A program made the translations under genes and the position numbers. From Sarocladium kiliense (lineage: Eukaryota; Ascomycota; Sordariomycetes; Hypocreales; Sarocladiaceae): a stretch of DNA of 64,000 nucleotides. Every line of letters begins with the position of its first letter. Position 1 is the first letter of the stretch. A model generated the notes under the pieces. It was not told the origin of the DNA. It saw only the letters and a program-made list of their open reading frames with translations, and did no database searches. The stretch lies in contig JAUZTG010000034.1 in the NCBI GenBank assembly GCA_030734395.1, positions 1,860,001-1,924,000 on the forward strand, read 5' to 3'. This document shows positions 1 through 11,519 of the stretch, piece by piece.

Positions 1-1005
1 CCTATGGAATACAAGCATCGATCTAAGCCAATCTCGTCGATACAGAACTTCAGGCCAGCCGTAGAAAAGTTGCCTGATGTTGTGATGTACACATTGCGCT
101 GGAAATAGTACTTGTAATCCTCTTTGGACGGCCTTGTCGCCCGTTTGCTAGGTTTGTTGTACCAGTGACATGCTCTCCAGAGATTGAACGGAATGCTACG
201 GTCAAGTTAGTCTCATGTACTTCGAGGACTCGCGGCTTGCGCACTTCTCTCCCAAATGACCAGCGACGATTTTCGCACCAGGGAACCTGTCGAATATGCC
301 TATCACAGAGTATCAGTACCCAAGAAATGGTATAGTTACGGATCTGTCCTGCTTACCAGAGGCACAGATTGCGTAGATGTGCAACGAGAGATCCAGGTGG
401 AATTGAACCGCAGCTCCCTGTAGATGTGGTCGATCTCCATACATAGACCCAGGTTGAAGATCCATTTTGCCCAAATATCTGGGGTGAAGATAGATTGGTA
501 CATCAAGCTCCTCTACCTTCTTCCAGAAAGGGTCGTACTTAGGGTCGTCCAAATACATGCGTCCAGTTTCGGTTTCCGTGCTCTGATAATCGTTGACCAG
601 GCCTCCAAAGAAGCCTAGTTCTTTGACAGCCCTTTCCAGCTCTTGCGCAGCTGTCTCTGCATCATGCATTGACAGAGCTGCCAGGCCGCCAAACCTGTCA
701 GGTCTTTTGGCGACCTCGCTCGCCAGCCATTCATTCGCCTCTCTTGCTGTCTGCTTGGCAAGCTTGGGATCAGTAATTCCCTGACAGCCCGGTGAGGTCA
801 ATGACAAGAGCATATAGTCGACGCCCTCGGCGTCCATTGATGCCAAGCGCTTTCCATGGATATCCAGAAGCCTCTCGGTATGGAGCTGTAGAGCTTTGCC
901 GCCATGATCGCCAGGAGTAAGGATGGACTGCGTTTCTTTTAGCAACCAGGCTGTCGACGGCGTGATGATCGCTTCCTCGACTGCTATTGTGCCCTTGTTG
1001 GTCAT
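1..1005 (-). CDS. Amidohydrolase-family aromatic acid decarboxylase (2,3-dihydroxybenzoate decarboxylase-like), 3' end cut by window
   Basis: Model: complement of 1..195, 245..299 and 357..1005; the gene runs off the window at base 1. The two introns (300..356 and 196..244) were placed from GT/AG signals, and they restore the family reading frame. The product starts MTNKGTIAVEEA, where the EE pair is the N-terminal metal-ligand position of this family. YLHPRYL follows near residue 175, then GHLGE, and the last readable stretch includes YITTSGNFSTAGLKFCIDEIG, very close to fungal 2,3-dihydroxybenzoate and gamma-resorcylate decarboxylases as I remember them. The family removes CO2 from ortho-hydroxybenzoates in a metal-dependent, cofactor-free reaction in the cytosol. 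The final conserved Asp lies outside the window. The gene is divergent from the stilbene-type oxygenase at 1408 and shares its 400 bp promoter. Family is well supported; substrate is inferred only. Confidence 0.88.
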
Positions 1006-1407
1006 ATTGGCGTTGATGGAAGCACTTGTCGCACGAAGGACGACAGAAGCTTTACCGAACGAGGAAGGTATGAACTGTCAATTCTGGTGACTGTGTGACT
1101 ACAATATAAGATTCGTTAATTGAATTAATCCTCGCAAAGAAAACCAATTTGTCCGACAGCGTGTTTGGACGAGGCAGAGGAGCATCGTGCGCTTCGGTGG
1201 GATGCTTCCGAGCCCGCCGAAGTGTCGGATGTGGGCGTTGTTCGAACGGAAACAAGTGACCGACTCCAGCCCTCTTGTGGCATGTTTACCATTGTTCAGA
1301 TCCTACTGGATAAGAAGTCACTCAAGGGTCAGGCACACTGACGAGGCACGGTTGATGTAGAGTTGGAATCGCAATCTCAACATCCACAAACCTGACTTAC
1401 AGGCGTC
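1006..1407. promoter_or_regulatory. Shared divergent promoter of decarboxylase and stilbene-type oxygenase
   Basis: These 402 bp separate the two divergent start codons, so both genes must take their upstream signals from here. It holds an imperfect inverted repeat at 1192-1222: 10-base arms CTTCGGTGGG and CCCGCCGAAG with one mismatch and an 11-base loop. Its CGG..CCG ends are of the type bound by fungal Zn2Cys6 regulators. I see no convincing TATA box. The regulatory role is inference. Confidence 0.5.
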
Positions 1408-3101
1408 ATGGCCCACATCTTCGAAGTTGCGCCTCTTGTTGACACAGGCTATGTCAATGGCAAAAAGGTCGGCGATCAAGTAAAATTTCCTGCATCAGCC
1501 GCATTCACAGGCTTCAATAAGCCATGTCGTCTAGAAGGGGACATCTTTGACCTTGAGGTCGAGGGGACAATCCCCCCAGAGATCAACGGGACGTTCTACA
1601 GAGTACAGCCAGATCACCGTTTCCCACCGGTCTTCGAGGATGACATTCATTTTAACGGTGATGGCAACATTACTGCTATTCGCATTCACAATGGACACGC
1701 AGATTACAAGCAGCGTTACGTGAGAACGGACAGGTTCATTGCCGAGACCGCTGCTAGGAAGAGTCTGTTTGGGAAATATCGCAATCCCTTCACAGATTCT
1801 GAGCTGGTGAAGGCTGTCATTCGAACTTCGGCAAACACCAACATCACCTTCTGGAGGGGGATGCTTCTGGCTTCTAAAGAGGACGGCCCGCCATATGCCA
1901 TGGACCCTGTAACGCTGGACACTATCGGCCGATATGACTTCGAGGGCCAAGTGCAGTCACCGACTTTTACAGCGCATCCAAAATTTGACCCCGACACCGG
2001 CGAGATGGTGTGTTTTGCGTACGAGGCTGGTTGGAACGGAAATGATGGTTCGCGTCAGATTGCCGTCTGGACGATCAACGCAGATGGTGTCAAGACAGAG
2101 GAGGCTTGGTATGAAGCTCCGTTCTGTGGTATGATACATGATTGCGGGATATCAAAAAACTACGTGGTCCTCCCCATGACTCCCCTGAAGTGTTCGCTAG
2201 ATCGGCTTCAGAAAGGTGGCAACCATTGGGCTTGGGATCCGAAAGAGGATCAATGGTATGGCCTCGTTCCACGAAAAGGCGGCAAGCCCGAGGACATTGT
2301 GTGGTTCAGATCAACGAATGGTTTGTCACGCTTTCTCAATGCTTGCTTGGTTCTTGACTGACGCACAACGCAGCATTTCATGGTCATGTAGCTGGCTGCT
2401 ATGAAGATGAGACTGGCAAGGTCGTTTTTGATCTGACTGTCGCAGACGGCAACGTCTTCTTTTTCTTCCCACCAGAAGACGAGCCTGTGGGTAGCGTTGC
2501 GAAGCGCAATCGTCTGAAGAGTCCGACGCAACGCTGGATCTTTGATCCCAAGAGTACTTCTGGCTCGTGGGTCGAACCCAGCGTTGTATGGGACACAAGT
2601 GGCGAATTCTCTCGTATCGACGACCGCTATGTTACCAAGAAGTACAATCACTTTTGGCAAGCCAAGATCGATCCTAGTCGAGAGTACGATCACGTCAAAT
2701 GTGGCTCACCCGCTGGTGGGCTCTTCAACTGCTTGGCACATTACAGATGGGACGACAGAGCGGAGGATACTTACTGGGCTGGCCCTCGTGCAACCTTCCA
2801 AGAGCCGTCTTTCATTCCAAAGGACAATGGCGCTGAAGGGGAAGGTTGGTTAATTGCCTTGATGAACCATCTCGATGTCCTTCGAAATGACATTGTCATC
2901 TTCGACGCTCTCAATCTGGCGGCGGGCCCAGTAGCTACAATCCACCTTCCCATGAAGCTTCGCTTGGGACTGCATGGGAACTTTGTAGATCAACGGGAGA
3001 TTGAGGCATGGCAAGCGAGAAGACAGCCGGATGGAGATGTTGGCCCCATCAGACCAGCTGAGAAGCCCCTGCCATGGCAACTCGAGGCTTTGAAGGGCTA
3101 A
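1408..3101 (+). CDS. Carotenoid-cleavage-dioxygenase family enzyme, lignostilbene/resveratrol-cleaving type
   Basis: Model: join(1408..2320,2374..3101), one 53 bp intron, 546 residues. The four histidines that bind the non-haem iron of this family are visible: H190 in TAHPKFD, H244 in MIHDCG, H307 in NAFHGHV (formed across the splice junction) and H505 in LHGNF. The FNGDG, YVRTDRF and [11 protein letters not shown] blocks resemble fungal stilbene-cleaving enzymes such as Neurospora CAO-1 more than true carotenoid cleavers; this is judged from memory. Such enzymes split the central double bond of hydroxystilbenes with O2, giving two aromatic aldehydes. There is no signal peptide, so it is probably cytosolic. 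The next gene on the same strand is an aldehyde dehydrogenase and the divergent neighbour a decarboxylase, which fits aromatic catabolism. A carotenoid or apocarotenoid substrate remains possible. Confidence 0.9.
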
Positions 3102-3716
3102 GAATACATATAGCTACTATAAATGCAACAGAAATGCCGTCATTAGCTTCTTTTTAATTGAGACTATATTTGGACATACATGAGTTGATCTTGTTTTCTC
3201 ATTGAGGGCACAATCACTAACACGAGTTATAGGCAGTAGCACGATACGTCAGTTTACACCTCTTACTGTTCCAAGTATGCTTTCTAGTCAAAGATCACAT
3301 GGTGCAGACTAAAATGATGAGTGAACGTAGTCTCAAACGAGACTGCCTGATGCGTGAAAGATAACAGATCGTGAGCCAAACTAGGCGTTCGTTCCTCGGT
3401 TGATTACCACCGATAGTGGCCTGGACCATTGATCATGTGGCGCGAGAGCATTGAGGATGCTCCTTTCGGGATTGTTGGCTGCCGATGCGAGTTCCGACGT
3501 AGCTATGGTCGAACCTTAGTATCGGACCCATACCTCCGCCGCTTGGCTAGTTCATGGCGAATATGCGGGATGAACCAACCTCGGCTAGAGATAGTATCTC
3601 CAATTGGAAGATCATATAGTCTCACATCATTGACCTGAAGGCAAATAGTAAAGCTGCCTTCAGTCAATCGTCTGCGACCGCCACGCCAGGGCCTGATCTC
3701 CTTGAGAAACTTCAAA
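3102..3716 (+). promoter_or_regulatory. Oxygenase 3' region and aldehyde dehydrogenase promoter
   Basis: This 615 bp gap has no gene. A CGG (3397-3399) and a CCG (3410-3412) in inverted orientation, 10 bases apart, lie about 310 bp before the aldehyde dehydrogenase start. They could be a Zn2Cys6 site, but such pairs are common by chance. Confidence 0.3.
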
Positions 3717-5353
3717 ATGACACGTTCGAATACTCCAGGCAGTATTGAGACGCGTCTCTTCATCAATGGAGAGGTATGCTAGCCGTAAACTTAACAATGA
3801 ATGAATCTAACTGGTAGGCAGTTCGTTGAGTCTTCTGATAAGAAGACATTTGATCTGAAGTCGCCCATGACACATGAGGTGGTTGCTCAAGGTGCTTATC
3901 TTCCTATCCACTTCCACCCTTTGGATGTATCATTCCAGTGCCTGACACTTTACCTCAGTCAGTGAAGCAAGCGAGAGCGACACAGACGCAGCTGTCGCGG
4001 CGGCAAAAGCTGCATTCCCAGCCTGGTCCGCCCTTGGGCCAAAGGAACGCGCGAAGTACTTCAAGAAGCTCGCGTCACTGATCCTGGAGGCGCGTCAGGA
4101 ACTTGCACATCTCGAGGCGATCTCCATGGGAAGACCTGTTTCGGGTTATTTTGATGCATTCGCCGCTGCAGATACTCTCAATTATTTTGCAGAGGCAGGG
4201 CTCACTGCTTTGGGAACTAGCAGCTTGAACACCCCTGGGCATATGAACTTCACTCTGCGACAGCCATACGGCGTTGTAGCAGCTATCATTCCTTGGAATG
4301 TGCCTGTTCTATTTCTTGCCAACAAGGCAGCTCCAGCTCTGATCACAGGAAACACGGTCGTCTTGAAGAGCAGTGAGAAAGCACCCCTGACAGTAAGTCT
4401 CATTTACATGTTACGAATATGACCCTGGTTCAAGTCGGCTGACACCTACGTAGTCCGCTAAAGTCGCTCAACTTGTCCAAAGGGCAGGCTTCCCTCCTGG
4501 TGTCTTCAATATCATTTCTGGCCATGGACAAACATCGGGCAACGTCCTTTCGCATCACATGGATGTACGAGTGCTCAGTTTCACCGGCTCGGGTCGAACT
4601 GGTCGACTTATTCAGGCCGCTGCGGCAAAGTCTAACCTCAAGAACGTGGTCCTCGAGCTTGGTGGCAAGTCGCCAGCAGTGATCTTTGATGATGCGGACA
4701 TCGAGAAAGCCGCGGCTGAGACACAGTATAGCATACAATGGAACAGCGGACAGGTCTGCATGGCGAACTCGAGGATCTACGTTCAGGAGAGCGTTGCAGA
4801 AGCATTCATTGAAGCATTCAAGAATAAGTTCCAGGCGGTTGTGGCCGGTGACCCAACGGACGAAAAGACAAATCATGGACCTCAGGCGGACGAGATCCAA
4901 TACAATACTGTACGATCATACATTGACCTGGGTAAGACATCCGGCAAGCGCATCTTGGGGATCGACCACGAACCAACGCCGAATGGGTACCTTATCCACC
5001 CGACCATTTTCCTTGAGACTGGTGAAGACACAAGGATCATGAAAGAGGAGATCTTCGGTCCCGTTGTGAACATCAACACCTTCAAGACCGAGGCCGAGGC
5101 CATTAACAAGGCAAACGATACCGAATTCGGCTTGTACGCGGCTGTATACACTAAAAACATTGATCGGGCTTTGCGCGTAGCTAAGTCACTGGAAGCTGGG
5201 ACTGTTGGTGTGAACTGTACAAGCCCTTCAGGCGCTAGGGACATGCCGTTCGGTGGGTATAAGTCAAGCGGTCTTGGGAGAGAAGGGTATACGGTTAGCA
5301 TGAACAATTTCCTGGAAACTAAGACTGTCCTAGTCAAGGTAGAGGATCTATAA
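3717..5353 (+). CDS. NAD(P)-dependent aldehyde dehydrogenase (vanillin/benzaldehyde dehydrogenase-like)
   Basis: Model: join(3717..3773,3822..3891,3959..4392,4454..5353), 486 residues, the usual ALDH length. The first exon gives only 19 residues (to LFINGE), and the next exon continues FVESSDKKTFDLKSP, the conserved ALDH opening. Visible hallmarks are IIPWNVP, the FTGS nucleotide-binding segment, the general-base glutamate E255 in LELGGKSP and the catalytic cysteine C289 in SGQVCMAN, followed by EEIFGPV and the C-terminal PFGGYKSSGLGREG. It oxidises aldehydes to acids with NAD(P)+. Next to a stilbene-type oxygenase that would release two aromatic aldehydes, the natural guess is that it removes these products. 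That substrate is inferred from position. The first intron ends in a GGCAG acceptor; the GTAG a few bases earlier would put a stop in frame. Confidence 0.93.
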
Positions 5354-6135
5354 TTCGAAGAGAAGACAATATCACTCCCAACAAAGGATCTGATTGATCA
5401 AAGTTGGGCGCTAACACCGAAGAAGTTCCGAGTTACCTGTCATAGGTAATGAAACGCACGCAGAGAGAAACCTTACATTGGACTACGATATAAGTCCAGA
5501 AAATGCCCTCATGTTCGGTATTAACAGCGCTGTTGACCGGCCCCCCTCTCGGATGATGGTCCGACTGACCCGTGCCGCAGGCCCAGCTGAACCCAGAACT
5601 GTTTCCACCATCATACTGATTTTTGCAGGTCTGTCACATTCTCTATCAATCTCGGACCTTGTAAGCTTCCGGCGACTGGGATAAGTGTCCATTACCCCAA
5701 CGAACGTGGAACAACTTTGTCATTCAAGGCTACCGTTTATGTGTGGAGAAGGACTCGCATTCGACCCTCCTTGGACCAACACGATTTGGACTTATAGAGC
5801 ACCGCTAGGTCTCGCTCGATCGACTGAGACGGCTCCGGTCCAGGACCAGATTAGGCATCGGCCGAAGTGCTGGGGCACAGGTAACGACGCGAAGGCCCAT
5901 GTTGCGTAGCGCCTGCAGATGTGCTGTGCCTTACACCTGCAGCACATCCAGATGTAGGCTTCTGCGGCGCAAATTGAGTCTTGGAAACTATGAGGCAAGC
6001 GCTTCTTAAAGGCCGCGGAGTCCCTGTAGCATAAAAGCAGTCGTTTGTTCTGCGACGCACATCGCCTGGTCCTGCGATCTGCCGAACCAGCCTCGTCAGG
6101 TCATCCTCGCTTCAACGAGGCTACATCCCTGCGCC
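5354..6135 (+). other. Intergenic region and P450 promoter; contains a hairpin-forming inverted repeat
   Basis: No gene is visible. Perfect 9-base arms GATGTGCTG (5918-5926) and CAGCACATC (5940-5948) with a 13-base spacer could form a hairpin about 190 bp before the P450 start. A CGG..CCG inverted pair (5550-5552 and 5561-5563, spacer 8) lies further upstream. Confidence 0.4.
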
Positions 6136-7798
6136 ATGGGTTTTGCACTGTATGCGGTTTCTACCGGCCTCGCCATCTTTTCGTATTTGGCATATCAGCA
6201 GTTGAGCCAGAAGGGACGTCGCAAACCTCCTCCAGGGCCCAAACCAGTTCCGTTGTTGGGCAATGTGGCCGACTTCCCTCCCGACGGTGTGCCTGAACAT
6301 CTACACTGGCTGAAACACAAGGATATCTATGGTCCCATAAGCTCGGTGACAGTCCTGGGCATGACCCTCGTTCTTGTTCACGATAGAGATGTGGCTCGTG
6401 ACTTGCTTGAGCGGCTCGCCAGCAAGACGTCAGGCCGGCCGTCGATGGTGATGGCCAACAAGCTTTGCGGCTATGAGGCTATTACTATCTGCCAAAGCTA
6501 TACGCCCACGTTTCGGCGTTATCGCAAGTTCCTGCATCAAGAACTAGGCACCAAGATCTCATCTGCGCAGTTCCGGAAGCTGCAAGAAGACGAGGTGAAG
6601 CGACAGTTAGTGAGAGCATTGAGAGACCCTCAAGGTTGGCTGGAGCACTACAAGACGTGAGTCCGTGACCTCAGGTCCTAGGTCTAGAAAGGCGCTGACC
6701 ACCAAACCCAGGAACTCTGCCGCGAGTGCCTTGAAAATGGCGTATGGCTACAATATTGAGCAGCATCAGCCAGATGTACTTGTTGGTATGGTCGACCAGA
6801 TGATGCAAGAGTTCTCTCTAGCTGCAACTCCCATGGCTTGGGCTGTGGATATCGTTCCAGCTCTTCAGTACCTTCCCGAGTCCTTCCCAGGCGCAGCATT
6901 CAAGAAGACAGCCCGCAGGTGGCGAAAGTCAATCCAAGCTTCCGCATATCTGCCCTATGAGTTCGTACAGCGACAGATGAAAGCCGGCACCAACAGATCA
7001 TCCTACGTCTCGAAGCTGATTGAGAAGATAGGGGCGACGGAAGGCTCGAGCCTAGCCGATGAGGACGAGGAAGCCGTCATTTGGTCTGCAGCAAGTCTGT
7101 ACGGCGCTGCAGCAGACACCATGGTCATTACGCTTACATCATTCACGTTGGCTATGATCATGTTCCCGGAGGTCCAGCAGAAGGCGCAGGACGAGATAGA
7201 TCGCGTGATCGGAAGCGACCGACTGCCAACCCTTGACGACCGCGAGCGGCTGCCGTACGTGGATGCAGTGGTCAAAGAAGCGTTGAGGTGGTGGCCGGTG
7301 GCTCCCATGGGGTTCCCACACATGGCGACCGAGGACTTCGACTTCAAAGATCACCACATACCAAAGGGTGCTTTGATCCTGCCAGCCGTCTGGTGGTTTC
7401 TTCACGATCCCGAGGTATACGCCAACCCTGAGTCTTTCGATCCGTCCCGGTACTTGTCTCCAAGAAACGAGCCTGATCCCGGCCCAGAGGCTTTCGGCTT
7501 CGGCCGCAGAATGTGTCCTGGTCGTTTCTTCGCCGACGACGGACTATATCTCAATCTTGCCATGACCCTTGCGGCATTGGAGATTACCAAGGCTGTGAGC
7601 GAGAATGGTCAAGAGATCCCAGTAGATGTAAAGCCGAAGCCAGGAGTCTTGACGTATCCCACGGCGTTTGACTTCAGGGTCAGGCCACGGACTGAGAAGC
7701 ATCGCGAATTAATTGAGGGCCTCGAGAGAGAATGTCCATTCGAGACGAGTGATGCGGAGCTGATGGGTAGCATGAATGATTTCCAGATACGCTACTAG
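6136..7798 (+). CDS. Cytochrome P450 monooxygenase, microsomal type
   Basis: Model: join(6136..6656,6712..7798), 535 residues with one 55 bp intron. An N-terminal hydrophobic anchor (about residues 2-20) is followed by the proline-rich hinge KPPPGPKPVPLLGN. The I-helix carries GAAADTMVITL, the K-helix KEALRWWP (the ExxR motif), and the haem loop FGFGRRMCPGR has the iron-ligand cysteine near residue 442. It is therefore a complete class II enzyme of the endoplasmic reticulum that needs a separate reductase. Overall it looks like the fungal group often annotated as O-methylsterigmatocystin oxidoreductase-like, a label that says little about substrate. Being third in a row after the oxygenase and aldehyde dehydrogenase, it could hydroxylate an aromatic ring in the same pathway, or it could be an unrelated neighbour. 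Confidence 0.93.
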
Positions 7799-8425
7799 GA
7801 GCATACTTCCATCTCCGTAGCAAGGGCCGAGGAATTTGACGTGCGTTTTTTGTTTCTCGCCTGCCTGTCGCCTTGCCCACGTGCTCAATCTGCACGCGCA
7901 AAGGATTCCAATCGCGCACTGCAGGCTCGCGCCTAGTGGCCCATGGTTTGATGTGCTGCTTTGCCTGCCTGTCCGCGATGGAGGATCATGGCAGGCAAGA
8001 AGTGAGATGTGGTCTCTTTGATTGAGATATGTAGAGGACTGAGACAGGCTATGTCTCTTATCAAGAAACATCCCTGGCTGTTGTAGAATGTTCAGATGAA
8101 CCAAGTGCGTTCCACGGCCGTGCGGAAGTCTTACACAGTTCGCGCTAACCTGCACCCCTTGACGTCAGGCACAAACTGAACCACCTGGAGCCGATCGGTA
8201 GTGGTTGCGGCGTCCCTGGACGCCGCCCGGTGATTTCTTCCCGCGTCAAGCTCAGAATTACGAAATTGCCTTCCCTCTCAACACATGCGCATCGCCGGCC
8301 TTCCTCCCCCTCACCCCCTCATGGCGTATGCCTGAGGTCGCAAATGAATCTTTCGAGTCACTACTCGCATTGCTCTATGCGTTAGCTGAGCAAATACGTG
8401 GGCGTGGTTCCTGCAACCCGGTAAT
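7799..8425 (+). other. Intergenic; no gene seen
   Basis: This 627 bp gap between two same-strand genes holds the P450 3' region and the promoter of the SPX-EXS gene. A CRE-like TGACGTCA variant (TTGACGTCAG) occurs at about 8159-8168. Nothing else stands out. Confidence 0.3.
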
Positions 8426-11400
8426 ATGAAGTTTGCCAAAGAGCTTGAGCGTGACGCTGTTCCCGGTATGGCCCCCGTGATCCGTTCTGACCCAATCTGC
8501 AAGGTCATCTGATCAACTTGCTGATCTCTTGCAATGCAGAATGGCGCATCAAGTACCTCAACTACAAAGCCGGGAAGAAGTACATCAAGGCTGTGAGTCG
8601 AGCTATCAACCGGACACCGCGACACCAGCCTGGCGAGCAGGAGTACCGTATACCATCCACAGGCCCACGGCACTTGCAAAGATCCTCTTCCATTCACGAT
8701 GATGCATTTCGGGGCTATCAGAGCTCTGGTCGGGCAGGCGCTCGACCACAGGCAATCCCACGACCACAAGGCTCAGAGCAGGATGCTTTGACACAGGACG
8801 GGCACGATTTGCAATATGGCAGCTTTGTCGCGACGCCGCCTTACGGGAGCTCACCGTTGAGCAAGAAGGACACCAATGAGTTCGAGCTGCCTGCACCCGC
8901 ATTGCGACCCCAACCGAGTGCAGAGGCCGTCAATGGATCGAAGGCGCGAAATGCTCCTAGACGAAGCGCTTCCCTGGCAGCCCTCCCAGCCGGCAGCAGA
9001 AGTATTTCAACACCCGACATTGCGCGAACGATATCCAAGATCTCGACACATGGGACGACAAGAGACCCCCCTCCTGGGCTTCGAAGATTATTTTCTCATG
9101 TTGGTGGCCTAGGCTCTCGGGATTCGCGCGTTGATCTGGGCTTGGAGCCGTTCGACCTTGTGAGGGAGAGAGAGAACGAGTTCTACGACTTCATGGATTC
9201 AGAACTTGACAAGGTTGAATCATTCTACAAGATGAAGGAGGAACAGGCGGGCCAGCGGCTCGGCATCCTCCGCGAGCAACTTCACGAGATGCGGAATCGA
9301 CGTATTCAAGAAATCGCAGATTCTCAGTATCACGATCTTGCCGATCATGAGAACAATGGAGAAGGGAACGTGGGTCGCGATCAGCCCGTATGGAAGCCTC
9401 TCAAGGGCAAACTCTTTGGCCCTGGACCGAATTCCAAAGCGTTGTCAGCGATGCCTCGCACCCCTCATTTGGGCCAAGGAGGCGACGCTACAAGAGACTA
9501 TATTCGTCGACCAGTAGATCGCGATGTCTCGTACCGAACGGCCAAGCGCAAGCTCAAGCTCGCCCTCCAGGAGTTCTATCGCGGACTGGAGCTTCTCAAG
9601 TCATATGCTCTCCTCAATCGAACTGCGTTCCGGAAGCTGAACAAGAAGTTCGACAAAGCTGTCAATGCCCGGCCACCATACCGTTTCATGAATGAAAAGG
9701 TAAACAAGGCATGGTTCGTCAATAGCGATGTCCTTGAAGGTCACATTAAGGCTGTGGAGGATCTCTACGCCCGCTATTTCGAGCGTGGGAACCACAAGCT
9801 CGCTGTGGGCAAACTTCGCAGCCTAGGCAAGAAGCGTGGCGACGAAGGTGAGAGTTCGTTCCACAACGGACTGCTTATCGGCATTGGTGGCGTCTTCGCT
9901 ATTCAGGGGCTAATCTACGGCGCCCAACTCCTATTTGACGATGACCACGAAGTCCGTACTCAGACCAGCTACCTCATGCAGATATATGGCGGCTACTTTC
10001 TCATGCTGATGCTGTTCTCATGGTTTTGCATCAACTGCTGGATATGGACAGCAAACAAAGTCAACTATCCCTTCATCTTCGAGTTTGACCCACGTCACCA
10101 CCTTGACTGGAGGCGCCTTGCCGTCTTCCCCAGCTTCTTCCTCCTTCTCTTCGGAATTTTCATCTGGATTAACTTCAGTCGGTACGGTCCGGCTGAGCTT
10201 TACCTTTATTATCCCGTTATCCTTATTGGCATCACGGTAGCCATCATCTTCTTGCCAGCGCCATTGCTAGGTCACCGAAGCCGCTCATGGCTTGCATATT
10301 CACATGTACGTCCTCTCAGTACACAACTTCGATCAAGGCTGACTTTAGCAGTGGCGACTCCTTTTGGCTGGACTCTATCCTGTCGAATTCCGAGACTTCT
10401 TCTTGGGTGACATGTACTGTTCGCTCACGTATGCTCTTGCGGTAGGTGGCTCCCTTGCGTAGCTTAAGGGGAAACCTTTCGCTGATATGACGCAGAATGT
10501 TGAGCTCTTTTTTTGCCTCTACGCTCATCATTGGGAGAATCCCGTCCAGTGCAACTCTAGCCACTCGCGCCTACTGGGCTTTTTCACCGCCTTGCCCCCA
10601 ATCTGGCGCTTTCTTCAATGCCTTCGACGCTATAGAGATACGCGAAATGTCTTCCCACATCTAGTCAACTGCGGCAAGTACAGCATGAGCATCACAGCTG
10701 CTGTCATGCTTTCCTTGTATCGCATCAACGGGACCAGAGCCAACCTCGCTCTGTTTATTACCTTCTCGGTGATTAATGCCATTTACTGCTGTACGTCCTG
10801 TCCTTTTCCCAACACCTCGGATTGATAAGCACAGGCGCAAATATTGACACTTCGTTGCAGCTATTTGGGATATCTTCATGGATTTCTCATTGATGCAAGC
10901 ACAGTCGAGATACCGGGGCCTTCGTGACATCCTTGCGCTCAAGCAGCGCTGGGCATATTACACAATCATGGTGGTTGATCCAATCCTTCGATTCTCGTGG
11001 ATATTCTACGCCATCTTTACTCACAACACTCAACACTCCACGGTCATGTCGTTCGTGGTTTCGTTGATGGAGGTGGCGAGACGTGGCTTGTGGGCACTCT
11101 TCCGCGTTGAGAACGAACACTGTGCCAATGTGTCACAGTACAAAGCCTCCCGTGATGTGCCTCTGCCGTATCGCATTGAGCCTCTCATGGGCCGTGCCAG
11201 TGCCAATCCTAGTCCGACACTTTCGTCACAAGGTACCGAGTCACCGCAAGAAGGTGCAGACGTGGAACAGCCAAGCGGCACTTCAACGGCTATGGGCGCC
11301 GCTACCAGCACGGTCAGGAGAAGGAAAGATACACACATTGGGAAGAGTTTCTCCAAGATGCTTTCAGAGGCCCACAAGCAAGACTTCGAGAAGAAGCGGA

Positions 11401-11519
11401 AGCCAGCAACGCAGACAGCTGAAGAAGATCAGGAAGCTGACGGACAGAGTGATGACGATGAGGATGAGGATGAGGATGAGTTCGAGGTCAACGAGGCTTC
11501 TCATCTGCGACATGGCTAA
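8426..11519 (+). CDS. SYG1: SPX-EXS domain phosphate transporter/signalling protein (SYG1/XPR1 family)
   Basis: Model: join(8426..8465,8540..10305,10352..10441,10496..10790,10861..11519), 949 residues. The 40-nt first exon encodes MKFAKELERDAVP and joins to EWRIKYLNYKAGKKYIK, the canonical start of an SPX domain, which senses inositol pyrophosphates. A long Ser/Pro-rich insert separates this from the helical rest of SPX (to about residue 430), as is usual in fungi. Several membrane segments start near residue 455. The EXS domain follows, with WRLLLAGLYPVEFRDFFLGD at about 603 and RVENEHCANVSQYKA at about 812. The C-terminus ends in an acidic D/E run. The family exports or senses phosphate in Golgi or plasma membrane; yeast Syg1 was found through G-protein signalling. 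All four introns are short and restore the conserved frame. Confidence 0.93.
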
